Below, in pieces: positions 29,534 through 38,914 of a stretch of 64,000 nucleotides of DNA. The stretch spans positions 8,573-72,572 of the forward strand of contig DATBQR010000107.1 in NCBI GenBank assembly GCA_036560705.1, written 5' to 3'. The notes below the pieces were generated by a model. That model did not search any database and was not told the origin of the DNA. It saw only the letters and a program-made list of their open reading frames with translations. The stretch is from RBG-16-66-20 sp036560705 (GTDB taxonomy: Bacteria > Pseudomonadota > Gammaproteobacteria > Burkholderiales > SG8-39). The number at the start of each line of letters is the position of its first letter. The stretch's first letter is position 1. A program made the position numbers and the translations under genes.

Positions 29534-31660
29534 TCAGCGAACGGTCAGGCGCTCGCTCACGATCCGGGGCGTGATGAACACCAGCAACTCGGTCTTGTTC
29601 GAGGTCGTGGCTGAGTTCTTGAACAGGAAGCCTATATACGGCAGGTCGCCGAAGAACGGGATCCGCGTGTTGTCGACGCGGTCGGCCTGGATGTAGATGC
29701 CGCCGATCACCACCGTGCCGCCGTTCTCCACCAGGACTTCGGTCTTGACGTGCTTGGTGGTGATCGAGATGCCGGCCGGCGTCGTCGCGCCCGGGGTATC
29801 GTTGTTGACGTCGAGCGTCATGATGACGTTGCCGTCGGGCGTGATCTGCGGCTTCACCTTGAGCGAAAGGTTGGCCTTGATGAACGATACGGAGGTTGCG
29901 CCGGAAGACGTCGCCTGCTGATAGGGGATTTGCGTACCCTGCTCGACGAGCGCCTCTACCTGATCCGCGGTCAGCACGCGCGGGCTGGAAATCGTCTTGC
30001 CCTTGCCGTCGGCTTCGAGCGCCGAGATCTCCAGATTGAGGAACTTCGTCAGGCCCTGGTTGAACAGGACAAAGGAGAACGCCCCGGCATTGAACGAGTT
30101 CAGGCCCGCGGCCGGCAAATTCACGCCGAGACCGTCTGGTTGAATCGTCGTTAGTGCCTGAACACCGCCCACGGCACCCGCGTCGATGTTGCCGGGACTT
30201 CCGGACCCGAACCCGAAACGCGTGGTGCCGCCGGAGGGCTGCAGCGGGAAGCGGCTGCCGTTGGTCTGGTTGACGTTGTTGAAGCCGAGCCGCGCGCCCA
30301 GGTTGCGGTTGAACAGTTCCGAGGCTTCGACGATGCGCGCCTCGATCATCACCTGCCGCACGGGCACGTCGATGCGCGCAATGAGCTTCCTCACTTCCTC
30401 AAGGCGGTTCGGCGTGTCCTGCACGAACAGCGTATTGGTGCGCGCGTCGACGACCGCGCTGCCGCGCTTCGAAAGCATCCGCTGGACCGGGTCGGAGAGC
30501 AGCCTCTGCACGTCGGCCGCCTTCTGGTAGTTCATCTGGAAGGCTTCGGTGCGGGTCTGCTCCAGCTCATTGATCTGCGACTGCGCCTCGAGCGCGAGCT
30601 TCTCGCGGGTGGCGAGTTCGTCTCGCGGCGCGATCCAGATCACGTTGCCGGACTTGCGCAAGTCGAGGCCGCGCGTCTGCAGGATGATGTCGAGCGCCTG
30701 ATCCCAGGGAACGTCCTTCAGCCGCAAGGTGATGTTGCCGCCGACGGTATCGCTGGTGATGATGTTCAGGTCGGTGAAGTCGGCGATGACATTGAGTACC
30801 GCACGCACTTCGACGTTCTGGAAGTTGAGCGAAAGCTTCTCGCCGGTGTAACGGCCGCGTTGCGAGAGCTTCGACGGATCCTGCACCGCGGCTTTCACCT
30901 CGACCACGAACTGCGTGTCGGTCTGGTAGGCGTTGTGCTCCCATTGACCTTTCGCCTCGATCACCATGCGGACGTTCTCACCCTGCTGGAAGGTGCTGAC
31001 GGTTTGCACCGGCGTGGCGAAATCGACCACGTCCAGCCGCCGGCGCATGCTCTCGGGCAGCGAGGTCTTCAGGAATTCGATGACGATGTTCTGGCCCTGT
31101 TGCCGGATGTCGATGCCGGTCGAGCTATCCGTAAGATCGACCACGATGCGTCCTTCGCCCGCGTTGCCGCGGCGAAAGTCCACGTCGCGGATTGCATGCG
31201 CGGAATCAGCCTTGCCCTCGGCAAAGTTCGACGCCTGGCCAGCGGCGGCGCCGGTGGGTGCGGTGGCCGCCGACGACAACGTAACCACGATGTTCTTGCC
31301 GTCCAGCGCCACATCGTGCGCCACGCTGCGCCGCAGATTCAGCACCATGCGCGTGCGGTCGGAGCCCTGCACCAGGTTCATGCTGCGCAATTCGCCCTGG
31401 CCGACATCCTGCGCGTTCCGGCCGAGCGCGTTGGTGGTGCCCGGGAAATCGAACACGATGCGCGCGGGATTGGCAACCGTAAAGCTGGGCGGCACGCTCG
31501 TCAGCGGCTCCTTGGTGGTGATTCGCACCACGACCTTGCCGCCTTGCTGGGCTACGTCGAAGGCCTCGATGCTGTTCGCTTGGGCAAAGGCGACTCCCGT
31601 CCAAGCCAATCCAGCAGCCAGCACGACGCACAGTTTTCGCAATCCGTTGAACAGGTTCAT
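29534..31660 (-). CDS. pilQ: Type IV pilus outer-membrane secretin PilQ
   Basis: Outer-membrane secretin of 708 residues through which type IV pili leave the cell. A signal peptide ends near AWTGVAFAQA. Two AMIN-type beta domains follow (residues about 30-260; FDFPGTTNALGRN marks the first), which usually bind peptidoglycan. Next are an STN/N0 domain (LSLNFQNVEVRAVLNVIADF), a secretin N1 domain, and the C-terminal secretin barrel with VPVRQVMIEARIVEASE and GGTVVIGGIY. It ends LLVFITPRIVSERLTVR. It overlaps pilP by four bases and is the last gene of pilMNOPQ. Confidence 0.97.
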   Translation of the reverse strand: MNLFNGLRKLCVVLAAGLAWTGVAFAQANSIEAFDVAQQGGKVVVRITTKEPLTSVPPSFTVANPARIVFDFPGTTNALGRNAQDVGQGELRSMNLVQGSDRTRMVLNLRRSVAHDVALDGKNIVVTLSSAATAPTGAAAGQASNFAEGKADSAHAIRDVDFRRGNAGEGRIVVDLTDSSTGIDIRQQGQNIVIEFLKTSLPESMRRRLDVVDFATPVQTVSTFQQGENVRMVIEAKGQWEHNAYQTDTQFVVEVKAAVQDPSKLSQRGRYTGEKLSLNFQNVEVRAVLNVIADFTDLNIITSDTVGGNITLRLKDVPWDQALDIILQTRGLDLRKSGNVIWIAPRDELATREKLALEAQSQINELEQTRTEAFQMNYQKAADVQRLLSDPVQRMLSKRGSAVVDARTNTLFVQDTPNRLEEVRKLIARIDVPVRQVMIEARIVEASELFNRNLGARLGFNNVNQTNGSRFPLQPSGGTTRFGFGSGSPGNIDAGAVGGVQALTTIQPDGLGVNLPAAGLNSFNAGAFSFVLFNQGLTKFLNLEISALEADGKGKTISSPRVLTADQVEALVEQGTQIPYQQATSSGATSVSFIKANLSLKVKPQITPDGNVIMTLDVNNDTPGATTPAGISITTKHVKTEVLVENGGTVVIGGIYIQADRVDNTRIPFFGDLPYIGFLFKNSATTSNKTELLVFITPRIVSERLTVR

Positions 31661-32193
31661 TTCTTGCCCTCCACCATTTGCACCGCAGTGCTGCGTTCCA
31701 CCCAGTCCCCGCCGCTATCCTGGACCACTTCCTTGAGGCTGATCTGGCCCTCTTCGATCCCCGTGATCACGCCGAAATTCTGGCCCATGTAGTTGCCCTT
31801 TTTCACGCGGAACAGGTTCGCGCCGGCTCTGACCAGCGCATACATGTCCTGGTTCTGGCTGAGCGTGCCCACCATCTGCAGCGACTCGAGCGGAAATGCC
31901 TCCAGCGGTTCCTTGGGCCGATTGAGATCCGGCTGCACGCCGCCGCCGCCGCCGGCCGAAGCCTGCGCCACCACGATTCGGCCGGGAACAAACGGATCGA
32001 CCATGCTCTCGCCCTTGTACGGGACGGGTTCATAGGACTTGACTTGCGGCAGCGGGTCGACCCGGCCACGCAGATCCTTGGTCATGGCGGCGAGTTCCTG
32101 CTTGAGCTCGCTTTGTTCCTCGCCGCCGCAAGCGACGAGCAGCGTCGCTCCCGCCACGGCGGCGACCAATTTCGCTACGCTGGCGATTCTCAT
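31657..32193 (-). CDS. pilP: Type IV pilus inner-membrane lipoprotein PilP
   Basis: Lipoprotein of 178 residues with signal peptide and lipobox LLVACG, so Cys22 is probably the acylated residue. It has the usual charged, partly disordered linker and then the PilP beta-domain with LESLQMVGTLSQNQDMYALV, which contacts PilQ. PilP links the PilM-N-O inner-membrane platform to the secretin. It overlaps both pilO (ATGA at 32190-32193) and pilQ by four bases. Confidence 0.96.
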   Translation of the reverse strand: MRIASVAKLVAAVAGATLLVACGGEEQSELKQELAAMTKDLRGRVDPLPQVKSYEPVPYKGESMVDPFVPGRIVVAQASAGGGGGVQPDLNRPKEPLEAFPLESLQMVGTLSQNQDMYALVRAGANLFRVKKGNYMGQNFGVITGIEEGQISLKEVVQDSGGDWVERSTAVQMVEGKK

Positions 32194-32846
32194 TTCTTGA
32201 CCGCTCCCTTCTTGGAGGCAGCGGCGGCCTTGCGCTGGCTCGCGACTTCCTCCTCGTCGAGGTAACGGAACGTCCGCGCAGTCACGTCCATCGTCAGGTT
32301 GCCGTCCTTGCCCGCCTCGATCGAGACGTCGTTCAAGGTCACGATGCGCGGCAGCTGGCCGACGTCGGCGGCAAACGCACCCATGTCATGGTAAGTACCG
32401 GTCACCTTCACCTGAATCGGCAGTTCGGAGTAGAACTCCTTCGCGGATTCGTTGGGAGCCGGCTTGAACAACTCGAACTGCAGGCCGCGCGACAGGCCGG
32501 CCTGGTTGATATCCACCAGCAGCGCGTCCATCTGCGACTTGTTCGGCAGTTGCTTGAGCAGCGCGCCGAACTGGGTGTCGATCTCCCGCAGTTGCTGCTT
32601 GTACAAATCGAGATTGACCGACTGCGTTTTCTTCGCGAGATAATCTTTCTTCAGCGTCTCTTCCTGCTGCAGTCCCTTGTCCAGCTCCTCCATCTGTCCC
32701 TGCCACAGGCCAAAATAACCCGCGACGGGGACCGCCACGAGAATGGCGATCAGCACCACCAGCTTGGGCGCGAAGGTCCAGGTTCCCGGATCCTTCCAGT
32801 TGGTGCGTTTGAAGTCGTCGAGGATCTGGTTGAAGTTGAGCGCCAT
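32190..32846 (-). CDS. pilO: Type IV pilus inner-membrane assembly protein PilO
   Basis: Bitopic inner-membrane protein of 218 residues that heterodimerises with PilN. There is a cytoplasmic N-terminus, one membrane helix (LVVLIAILVAVPVAGYFGLW, about 28-47), a periplasmic coiled coil (about 50-100) and a ferredoxin-like periplasmic domain with GLQFELFKPAP. The C-terminus is Lys/Ala rich. It sits three bases after pilN in the pilMNOPQ operon. Confidence 0.95.
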   Translation of the reverse strand: MALNFNQILDDFKRTNWKDPGTWTFAPKLVVLIAILVAVPVAGYFGLWQGQMEELDKGLQQEETLKKDYLAKKTQSVNLDLYKQQLREIDTQFGALLKQLPNKSQMDALLVDINQAGLSRGLQFELFKPAPNESAKEFYSELPIQVKVTGTYHDMGAFAADVGQLPRIVTLNDVSIEAGKDGNLTMDVTARTFRYLDEEEVASQRKAAAASKKGAVKK

Positions 32847-32849
32847 GGC

Positions 32850-33461
32850 CTATCCCTTTTTGGCGGCCGCAGCCGGCTTGGCCGCGTCCTTGGCGCCGTT
32901 CTTCGAATCGCCGGCGACCGGACGCTTCAACGCAAGCTTCAAGTCGAATTCGGATACCCGCATCTTGCCCAGCGTCGCCGCCTTGACCTCGATTAGATTC
33001 GGGTTGGCCAGCCACGGCGAGGATTCGATGTTTCGCATCAACGTCGACACGCGGGCATTCGACTGCGCGTAGCCCACCAACTCGATGCCCGCGCCTTTTT
33101 GCTTGACCGATTTGAGGAACACGCCGTCCGGCATCTGCCTGACCAGTTCGTCGAGCAGATACACCGTCTGCACGCGGTCGGTCTGCAGGGTTTCGATCAC
33201 CTGTTTGCGGGCGAGCAGCGCCGCGATCTTGTCCTTCACCTCCTTGATTTCGTCGATCTCCTTGTCGAGCTTGGCGATCTCCGATTTCAAGAACTTGTTG
33301 CGATCGTCCTGCGTGCTGATGCGCTGGGAATAGAAGAGCCAGCCCGCGCCGACGATGGCAAGGCCGAGCACAAAGGTCATTCCGCCCAGTACGGCGAAAT
33401 GCGTGCGTGCCCGCTTGCGCCGCTCCTCGCGGTGCGGCAGTAGATTGATCTTGCCGCTCAT
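32850..33461 (-). CDS. pilN: Type IV pilus inner-membrane assembly protein PilN
   Basis: Bitopic inner-membrane protein of 203 residues. The cytoplasmic N-terminus INLLPHREERRKR contains the conserved INLLP motif that binds PilM. A membrane helix follows (about 22-45), then a coiled coil with many Lys/Glu (DKEIDEIKEVKDKIAALLAR) and a periplasmic domain. It overlaps pilM by four bases and is adjacent to pilO, its partner. Confidence 0.96.
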   Translation of the reverse strand: MSGKINLLPHREERRKRARTHFAVLGGMTFVLGLAIVGAGWLFYSQRISTQDDRNKFLKSEIAKLDKEIDEIKEVKDKIAALLARKQVIETLQTDRVQTVYLLDELVRQMPDGVFLKSVKQKGAGIELVGYAQSNARVSTLMRNIESSPWLANPNLIEVKAATLGKMRVSEFDLKLALKRPVAGDSKNGAKDAAKPAAAAKKG

Positions 33462-34534
33462 ACCGGGTCGAACCTCCTCATGGCGAGGCCGCAGGCGACG
33501 ATCAGCGACGGCGCGTCCTGCATCAGGCGCTTGAGCTGGATTCTCGGCGAAGTCTGCATCGCACCGAAGGGATTCGCGACCACCGTCGGAACCTGGGTAC
33601 GTGTGTGGACGACCTCTTCCAGCCCGGGAATCACGGCCGAGCCGCCCGCGAGCAAAATGTGGTCAACCGAATTGTAGGATGTGGAGGTGAAGAAAAACTG
33701 CAGCGCCCGCTGCACTTCCTGGGAAAGATTCTCCATGAACGGCCGCAGCACCTCGGCCTCGAAATCGTCAGGCAGGCCGCCGGAGCGCTTGGCGTTCTCC
33801 GCCTCTTCCGGACTCATGCCGTAGCGCGAGACGATGTCGGCGGTCAGCTGATTGCCGCCGAACGCCTGTTCGCGGGTGTACACCGACTGGTCATTGCGAA
33901 CGACGCTCACCTGCATCACATTGGCGCCGACATCGACGATGGCGACATTCTGTTCCTTGCCGCCGCCGGGCAGCTGGGAGATGACCAGCCCCAGCGCCGA
34001 CATCTGCGCGAACGATTCGACATCCATTACCAGCGGCTTGAGGCCTGCGTTTTCGGCCACTGCATAGCGGTCGGAAACCTTTTCCTTGCGCGTCGCGGCG
34101 ATCAGAACTTCCTGCTCCTCCGGGTTCGACGGCGCGGGTCCTACGACCTGAAAATCCAGATTGACCTCTTCCAGCGCGAACGGAATGTACTGATTGGCCT
34201 CGCTTTCGACCTGGAGCTCAAGCTCCTCCTCGCGCAACCCCGCGGCCACGATGATCTTTTTGGTGATCACGGCGCCCGACGGCACCGCCATCGCAACGTG
34301 CTTGGTCCGGGTGGCTAGCCGCTTGTAGCCACGCGCAACCGCGTCGGCCACGGCCTCGAGGATGTTGATGTTGCCGTCGACGACCGCGTCTTTGGGCAGC
34401 GCTTCGATCACGTAGCGCTCCACCCGGTAGGCGCCTTTGCCGGCGTCCACGATCTCCAGCATCTTGACCGACGAGGAACTGATGTCCAGCCCAAACAACG
34501 GCGGCGCTTTCGGCTTGAAGAAGTCGAGGTTCAT
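33458..34534 (-). CDS. pilM: Type IV pilus biogenesis ATPase-fold protein PilM
   Basis: Cytoplasmic actin-like protein of 358 residues that docks on the PilN N-terminus. The actin/FtsA fold is shown by FGLDISSSSVKMLEI (phosphate 1), VAIVDVGANVMQVSVV (phosphate 2) and HILLAGGSAVIPGLEE (adenosine). It is the first gene of pilMNOPQ, with Shine-Dalgarno-like AAAGGAAAAAAGGG before the ATG at 34534. It is divergent from ponA, a conserved arrangement in beta- and gammaproteobacteria. Confidence 0.97.
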   Translation of the reverse strand: MNLDFFKPKAPPLFGLDISSSSVKMLEIVDAGKGAYRVERYVIEALPKDAVVDGNINILEAVADAVARGYKRLATRTKHVAMAVPSGAVITKKIIVAAGLREEELELQVESEANQYIPFALEEVNLDFQVVGPAPSNPEEQEVLIAATRKEKVSDRYAVAENAGLKPLVMDVESFAQMSALGLVISQLPGGGKEQNVAIVDVGANVMQVSVVRNDQSVYTREQAFGGNQLTADIVSRYGMSPEEAENAKRSGGLPDDFEAEVLRPFMENLSQEVQRALQFFFTSTSYNSVDHILLAGGSAVIPGLEEVVHTRTQVPTVVANPFGAMQTSPRIQLKRLMQDAPSLIVACGLAMRRFDPV

Positions 34535-34549
34535 CCCTTTTTTCCTTTG

Positions 34550-34575
34550 CGTATCGGCCTGTTAGACGCGATACG
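34550..34575. promoter_or_regulatory. Inverted repeat in the pilM-ponA divergent region
   Basis: CGTATCG (34550-34556) and CGATACG (34569-34575) form a 7-bp inverted repeat with a 12-nt spacer, 16 bp before the pilM start. It could be an operator or a small leader hairpin. The rest of the divergent region (34576-34650) holds a TATAAT at 34647-34652 that overlaps the annotated ponA start codon. Confidence 0.4.
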
Positions 34576-34650
34576 TAGAATTTGCGTGAGATGCTAGCAA
34601 CAACTATCCCCAGTGTCTAGTGAATCTTCCACGAAGGGGAAAGTCTTATA

Positions 34651-37017
34651 ATGCGCCGTGTTCCCGCCCGCGTGCAACAACCCCCAAGAGTTGGCGTAAC
34701 CCCCTTGATGTGGCTTCGTTTTTTGGCATTTCCGCTGGTTCTATTGGCGGGCTTGGCGGCGGCTGGCGCGTTCCTGGCGGGACTGGTCATCGCGCTCGCC
34801 TATCCGAATCTGCCCTCGCTTGAAGTACTTACCGACTACCAGCCCAAAATACCGCTGCGGGTATACACGGCGGAAGGCGCGTTGATCGGCGAATTCGGCG
34901 AGGAGCGCCGCTCGCTGGTTTCCATCAAGGAGGTTCCGGAACAGCTGAAGTTCGCGATCCTTTCTGCAGAAGACGAGCGGTTCTACCAGCACACCGGAAT
35001 CGACTATCTCGGCGTCGCACGGGCGGCCTACGCCAACCTCGTGCAGGGCGGCCGCCGCCAGGGCGCGAGCACCATCACCATGCAGGTCGCGCGTAATTTT
35101 TTCCTGTCCTCCGAGAAAACCCTGACGCGCAAGCTTTACGAAGCGCTGCTCGCCTTCAAGATCGAAAACAACCTGCAGAAGGACCAGATCCTCGAGCTCT
35201 ATATCAACCAGATCTACCTCGGCCAACGCGCCTACGGCTTTGCCGCCGCCGCGCAGATCTATTTCGGCAAGTCCCTCGACAAGCTGACGCTGGGCGAGGC
35301 GGCGATCCTCGCGGGACTGCCCAAGGCCCCTTCGGCCTACAACCCTGTTGCAAATCCGCAACGGGCGCGGCAGCGCCAGCAGTACGTGCTGCGGCGCATG
35401 AGAGAGCTTGGCCATATCACCGAGCAGCAGCAGGCGGATGCGATCAATGCCCCCCTCCAGGTCCGGCGTGACATGGACGATTTCGCGGGGGTCCATGGGG
35501 AATATCTCGCCGAAATGGTCCGCCAGGCGGTCTACGAGCAGTACCCGGAAGATGCCTACACCAAGGGCTTTCGCGTCTACACCACGATTCGCAAGGCAGA
35601 CCAGGAGGCCGCCTATGAAGCGGTCCGGCGCGGCGTGCTCAGCTATGACCGCGGCCAGGGTTACCGCGGCCCGGAAGCGTTCGTCGAACTCGCCGCAAAT
35701 GCCGCCGAGGACGACTACGAGGAAGCGCTCTCCGAATATTCCGATGTCGATGACCTGAAGGTCGCCCTGGTGCTGGCGGCGAACGCCAAGGCGGTGAAAG
35801 TCGTGTTGAGGAATGCCGAGACAATCACCGTGTCGGGCGACGGCCTGCGTTTCGCGGCGCGCGCGCTGGAGGAGAAGGCCGCCGCGCCGCGGCGCATCCA
35901 GCGCGGTTCCGTGATTCGCGTGCAGAAGGACGAGAAGAAAAACTGGCAGATCGCGCAACTGCCCGAGGCAGAAGCGGCTTTCATCTCGCTCGATCCGGCC
36001 AACGGTGCGGTACGGTCCCTCGTCGGCGGATTCGATTTCCACCGCAGCAAGTTCAACCACATCACCCAGGCCTGGCGGCAGCCCGGTTCGTCGTTCAAGC
36101 CGTTCATCTATTCCGCATCGCTGGAGAAGGGATTCACGCCTGCGACCGTAATCGCGGACGAGCCGATCGTGATCGAGGCGGAGGTGACGGGCAGCCAGCG
36201 CTGGGAACCGAAAAACTACGACGGCAAGTTCGAGGGACCGATGCGCATGCGCACCGCGCTCGCGAAATCGAAAAACATGGTCTCGATCCGGATCCTGCAG
36301 AGCATCGACCCGAAGTACGCGCAGGACTACGTGACCCGGTTCGGCTTCGACGCCGACAAACACCCGCCGTACCTCACCATGGCGCTCGGCGCCGGCTCGG
36401 TGACGCCGCTGCAGATGGCGCGCGCCTACGCGGTGTTCGCCAACGGCGGCTATCTCGTGCAGCCCTATTTCATCGACAAGATAGTCGACGACCGCGGCAA
36501 TCCGCTCGGCGCCGCCAACCCGCCGCATGCCGGCGATGAATCGCTGCGCGTAATCGACGCGCGCAACGCGTTCATCATGGATTCGATGTTGCAGGACGTT
36601 ACGCGCTACGGCACCGCCGCGAGTGTTGCCAAGCTCGGGCGGCATGACCTCGCCGGCAAGACCGGGACCACCAACGACTTCGTGGACGGCTGGTTCTGCG
36701 GCTATCACCCCGAGCTCGTCGGCATCGCGTGGATGGGATTCGACCAGCCCAAGAGCCTGGGAAGAAACCAGACCGGTGGCCGCGTCGCGCTGCCGATTTG
36801 GATCGAATACATGGGCAAAATCCTGAAGGGCGTTCCTGAGGTGGTACGCAGCGTCCCGGAAGGCGTGGTATCAGCACGGACCGATGCCGATCCCTCGGCG
36901 CCGCCCGACGCACGGGGCGCCTCGGAGTATTTCTACCGCGAGTTCGCGCCCGCGAAGGAAGATGCGCCGCCCACTCCGGCGGCGCCGCAGGAAAAACCGG
37001 AACGGCCGGCGCTCTAG
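34651..37017 (+). CDS. ponA: Penicillin-binding protein 1A (class A, glycosyltransferase-transpeptidase)
   Basis: Inner-membrane peptidoglycan polymerase of 788 residues. One N-terminal membrane helix (about 20-45) precedes the GT51 glycosyltransferase with catalytic AEDERFYQHTGID and GASTITMQVARNFF. The transpeptidase domain has SxxK serine in QPGSSFKPF (about residue 480), SxN in KSKN and KTG in AGKTGTTND. It resembles the neisserial PonA throughout. Two starts are possible: ATG 34651 with AAGGGGA upstream, or ATG 34708 (MWLRFL), which would fit the TATAAT at 34647 and gives the typical short cytoplasmic tail. The C-terminal tail is rich in Pro and Ala. Confidence 0.96.
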   Translation: MRRVPARVQQPPRVGVTPLMWLRFLAFPLVLLAGLAAAGAFLAGLVIALAYPNLPSLEVLTDYQPKIPLRVYTAEGALIGEFGEERRSLVSIKEVPEQLKFAILSAEDERFYQHTGIDYLGVARAAYANLVQGGRRQGASTITMQVARNFFLSSEKTLTRKLYEALLAFKIENNLQKDQILELYINQIYLGQRAYGFAAAAQIYFGKSLDKLTLGEAAILAGLPKAPSAYNPVANPQRARQRQQYVLRRMRELGHITEQQQADAINAPLQVRRDMDDFAGVHGEYLAEMVRQAVYEQYPEDAYTKGFRVYTTIRKADQEAAYEAVRRGVLSYDRGQGYRGPEAFVELAANAAEDDYEEALSEYSDVDDLKVALVLAANAKAVKVVLRNAETITVSGDGLRFAARALEEKAAAPRRIQRGSVIRVQKDEKKNWQIAQLPEAEAAFISLDPANGAVRSLVGGFDFHRSKFNHITQAWRQPGSSFKPFIYSASLEKGFTPATVIADEPIVIEAEVTGSQRWEPKNYDGKFEGPMRMRTALAKSKNMVSIRILQSIDPKYAQDYVTRFGFDADKHPPYLTMALGAGSVTPLQMARAYAVFANGGYLVQPYFIDKIVDDRGNPLGAANPPHAGDESLRVIDARNAFIMDSMLQDVTRYGTAASVAKLGRHDLAGKTGTTNDFVDGWFCGYHPELVGIAWMGFDQPKSLGRNQTGGRVALPIWIEYMGKILKGVPEVVRSVPEGVVSARTDADPSAPPDARGASEYFYREFAPAKEDAPPTPAAPQEKPERPAL

Positions 37018-37056
37018 CCCCGGCACAGGGGAGCTCAGGTTCCCCCGTTGCCCTTC

Positions 37057-37380
37057 CTAGCGCATGCTGAGCACTACCGGCGTTCCGCCCTGCTGCGAAG
37101 CGAGCTTCGAGACCGCCGCGAAGAGTTCCGTGCCGTCGCGCGTGTCGCGCCACACCGAGCCATCGTGGCGAAAATGAAAACCGCCGGACTTCGCCGCCAC
37201 CCATATCTCGCGCGCGGCGCCGTGCCGGTTGATCACCATTTTCGAGCCGTCCTCGAATTCGATCTCGAGCACGCCGGCGCCCTTGGTCTGCACGTCGGCA
37301 TCCGGTGCGCCCGTTTCAAGGGCGCTCTCCAGTGCGCCAAGCGCCGCGCCCGCAAGGGCTTCGAATTCGCTCTCGGTCAT
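37057..37380 (-). CDS. cyaY: Frataxin-like iron donor/regulator CyaY
   Basis: Small cytoplasmic protein of 107 residues that binds iron and modulates Fe-S cluster assembly on IscS. It has the acidic N-terminal helix (MTESEFEALAGAALGALESA) and the frataxin sheet with GVLEIEFEDGSKMVINRH and EIWVAAKSGGFHF. It lies divergent from lptM-lysA, as in E. coli and many betaproteobacteria, and convergent with ponA. The 39 bases between the two stops contain only a weak 5-bp stem. Confidence 0.95.
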   Translation of the reverse strand: MTESEFEALAGAALGALESALETGAPDADVQTKGAGVLEIEFEDGSKMVINRHGAAREIWVAAKSGGFHFRHDGSVWRDTRDGTELFAAVSKLASQQGGTPVVLSMR

Positions 37381-37442
37381 GTCGGATGATTGCTGGATGA
37401 TCCTGCTAACATGGCCATTTTAGCCGCCGTTTGGTTGCCGCG

Positions 37443-37628
37443 ATGCGCTCCGCCATTGTGTTTCTGTCGCTGGTCCTGTTTGCCGCCGGTTGCGGCACCA
37501 GAGGGCCGCTCTATCTTCGCGACAACCCGCCCCCCGGGGTGAAGCCACCCAGGCCGGAGCCCTACAAGCCGGTGCCCTACCCGAAGGAAGGCGGCGAGGA
37601 CGAGGCCGCCGACGCGGCCAAGAAGTAG
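37443..37628 (+). CDS. lptM: Small lipoprotein LptM (YifL-like)
   Basis: Lipoprotein of 61 residues. The signal peptide MRSAIVFLSLVLFAAGCG ends with a lipobox, Cys17 being the acylation site. The short mature part is TRGPLYLRDNPPPG followed by a Pro/Lys-rich tail. GTRGPLYLP-type sequence is the LptM hallmark; in E. coli LptM helps oxidative maturation of the LptD-LptE translocon. The position between cyaY and lysA matches the conserved neighbourhood. The ATG at 37443 gives the correct signal peptide. Confidence 0.88.
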   Translation: MRSAIVFLSLVLFAAGCGTRGPLYLRDNPPPGVKPPRPEPYKPVPYPKEGGEDEAADAAKK

Positions 37629-37653
37629 CGGCGCCCTGCCGGCCTCTCTCTCC

Positions 37654-38901
37654 ATGACCTTTGCCTACCTTGGTGGCGTGCTCTGCGCCGAAGAAGTTTC
37701 GCTCGAAGAGATCGCTGAGCGCTTCGGCACGCCCTGTTACGTCTATTCGCGGGCGGATATCGAGCGCAATTACGGTGCCTTCGCGCGCGCCCTCGCCGGA
37801 CGACCGGCACTGGTCGCGTACTCGGTAAAGGCGAACTCGAACTTGTCGGTGCTCGCGCTGATGGCGTGGCTCGGTGCCGGATTCGACATCGTTTCAGGGG
37901 GCGAACTGGCGCGCGTCCTCGCCGCGGGCGGCGAACCGCGCAAAATCGTCTTCTCCGGGGTCGGCAAGACCGAGGCCGAGATAGACCGGGCGCTCGCGGC
38001 TGGAATCCTGTGCCTGAACCTGGAATCGGAGGCTGAGCTCGATCGCGTCGACGCGATCGCCGCCCGCAGAGGCACGCGCGCGCCGGTTGCATTCCGCGTC
38101 AATCCGGACGTGGATGCCAAGACGCACCCGTACATCTCTACCGGGCTCAAGCAGAACAAGTTCGGCATCGCATACGGTGACGCCGAACGCCTGTACCGCG
38201 ATGCGGCGCAGCGGCGCAATATCGAACTGATCGGCATCGGCTGCCACATCGGCTCGATGATGATCGACGCCGCCCCTTACGCGGCCGCGGCCGAACGCAT
38301 CGTCGCCCTAGTCGGGCGCCTCGAGGGCGCCGGCATCCGGCTCTCCCACATCGATCTCGGGGGCGGGATCGGCATCCGCTACCGGGACGAATCGCCGGCA
38401 CCGGTTGCCGATTTCGTCCGCGGCGCACTCGCCGCGCTCAACACGCGCAAGGAAACGCTGGTCGTGGACCCGGGCCGCGCCATCGTCGGCGAAGCGGGTG
38501 TCCTGCTGACGCGAATCGAATATGTCAAACCGGGAGAATCGAAAAATTTTGTGGTGGTGGATGCAGCGATGAACGACCTGATCCGGCCGGCGCTGTACGA
38601 CGCCTGGCACGAAGTCCGCCAGGTGCGCGAGACGGAATTGGATGCCGCGGCGGGTGTTTACGACATCGTGGGACCGGTCTGCGAGAGCGCCGACTTTCTC
38701 GGCCGCGAGCGAAAACTCGCCGCGCGCCCCGGGGGTCTGCTGGCTGTAATGTCGGCGGGCGCCTACGGCATGGCGATGAGTTCGAACTACAATACGCGCC
38801 CACGCCCCGCGGAAGTGATGGTTTCGGGCGCAAAAGCGCAGCTGGTGCGCGAGCGGGAGAGCGTCGACCAGCTCTTTGCCGCAGAGCGGGGTTTACTTTA
38901 G
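37654..38901 (+). CDS. lysA: Diaminopimelate decarboxylase
   Basis: PLP-dependent cytoplasmic enzyme of 415 residues that decarboxylates meso-DAP to L-lysine. It has an alanine-racemase-type barrel, with the PLP lysine in AYSVKANSNLSVL (about residue 52), HIGSMMIDAAPY, the phosphate-binding GGGIGIRY, and the C-terminal catalytic cysteine in GPVCESADFLG. GAYGMAMSSNYNTRPRPAEV is typical of LysA. It lies 25 bp after lptM. Full length. Confidence 0.98.
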   Translation: MTFAYLGGVLCAEEVSLEEIAERFGTPCYVYSRADIERNYGAFARALAGRPALVAYSVKANSNLSVLALMAWLGAGFDIVSGGELARVLAAGGEPRKIVFSGVGKTEAEIDRALAAGILCLNLESEAELDRVDAIAARRGTRAPVAFRVNPDVDAKTHPYISTGLKQNKFGIAYGDAERLYRDAAQRRNIELIGIGCHIGSMMIDAAPYAAAAERIVALVGRLEGAGIRLSHIDLGGGIGIRYRDESPAPVADFVRGALAALNTRKETLVVDPGRAIVGEAGVLLTRIEYVKPGESKNFVVVDAAMNDLIRPALYDAWHEVRQVRETELDAAAGVYDIVGPVCESADFLGRERKLAARPGGLLAVMSAGAYGMAMSSNYNTRPRPAEVMVSGAKAQLVRERESVDQLFAAERGLL

Positions 38902-38914
38902 GGTGCGCGCTTTG

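Noticed and set aside
37018..37056. Terminator between convergent ponA and cyaY
   Set aside because: Only a 5-bp GGGGA/TCCCC stem with no T-run is present, too weak to call.
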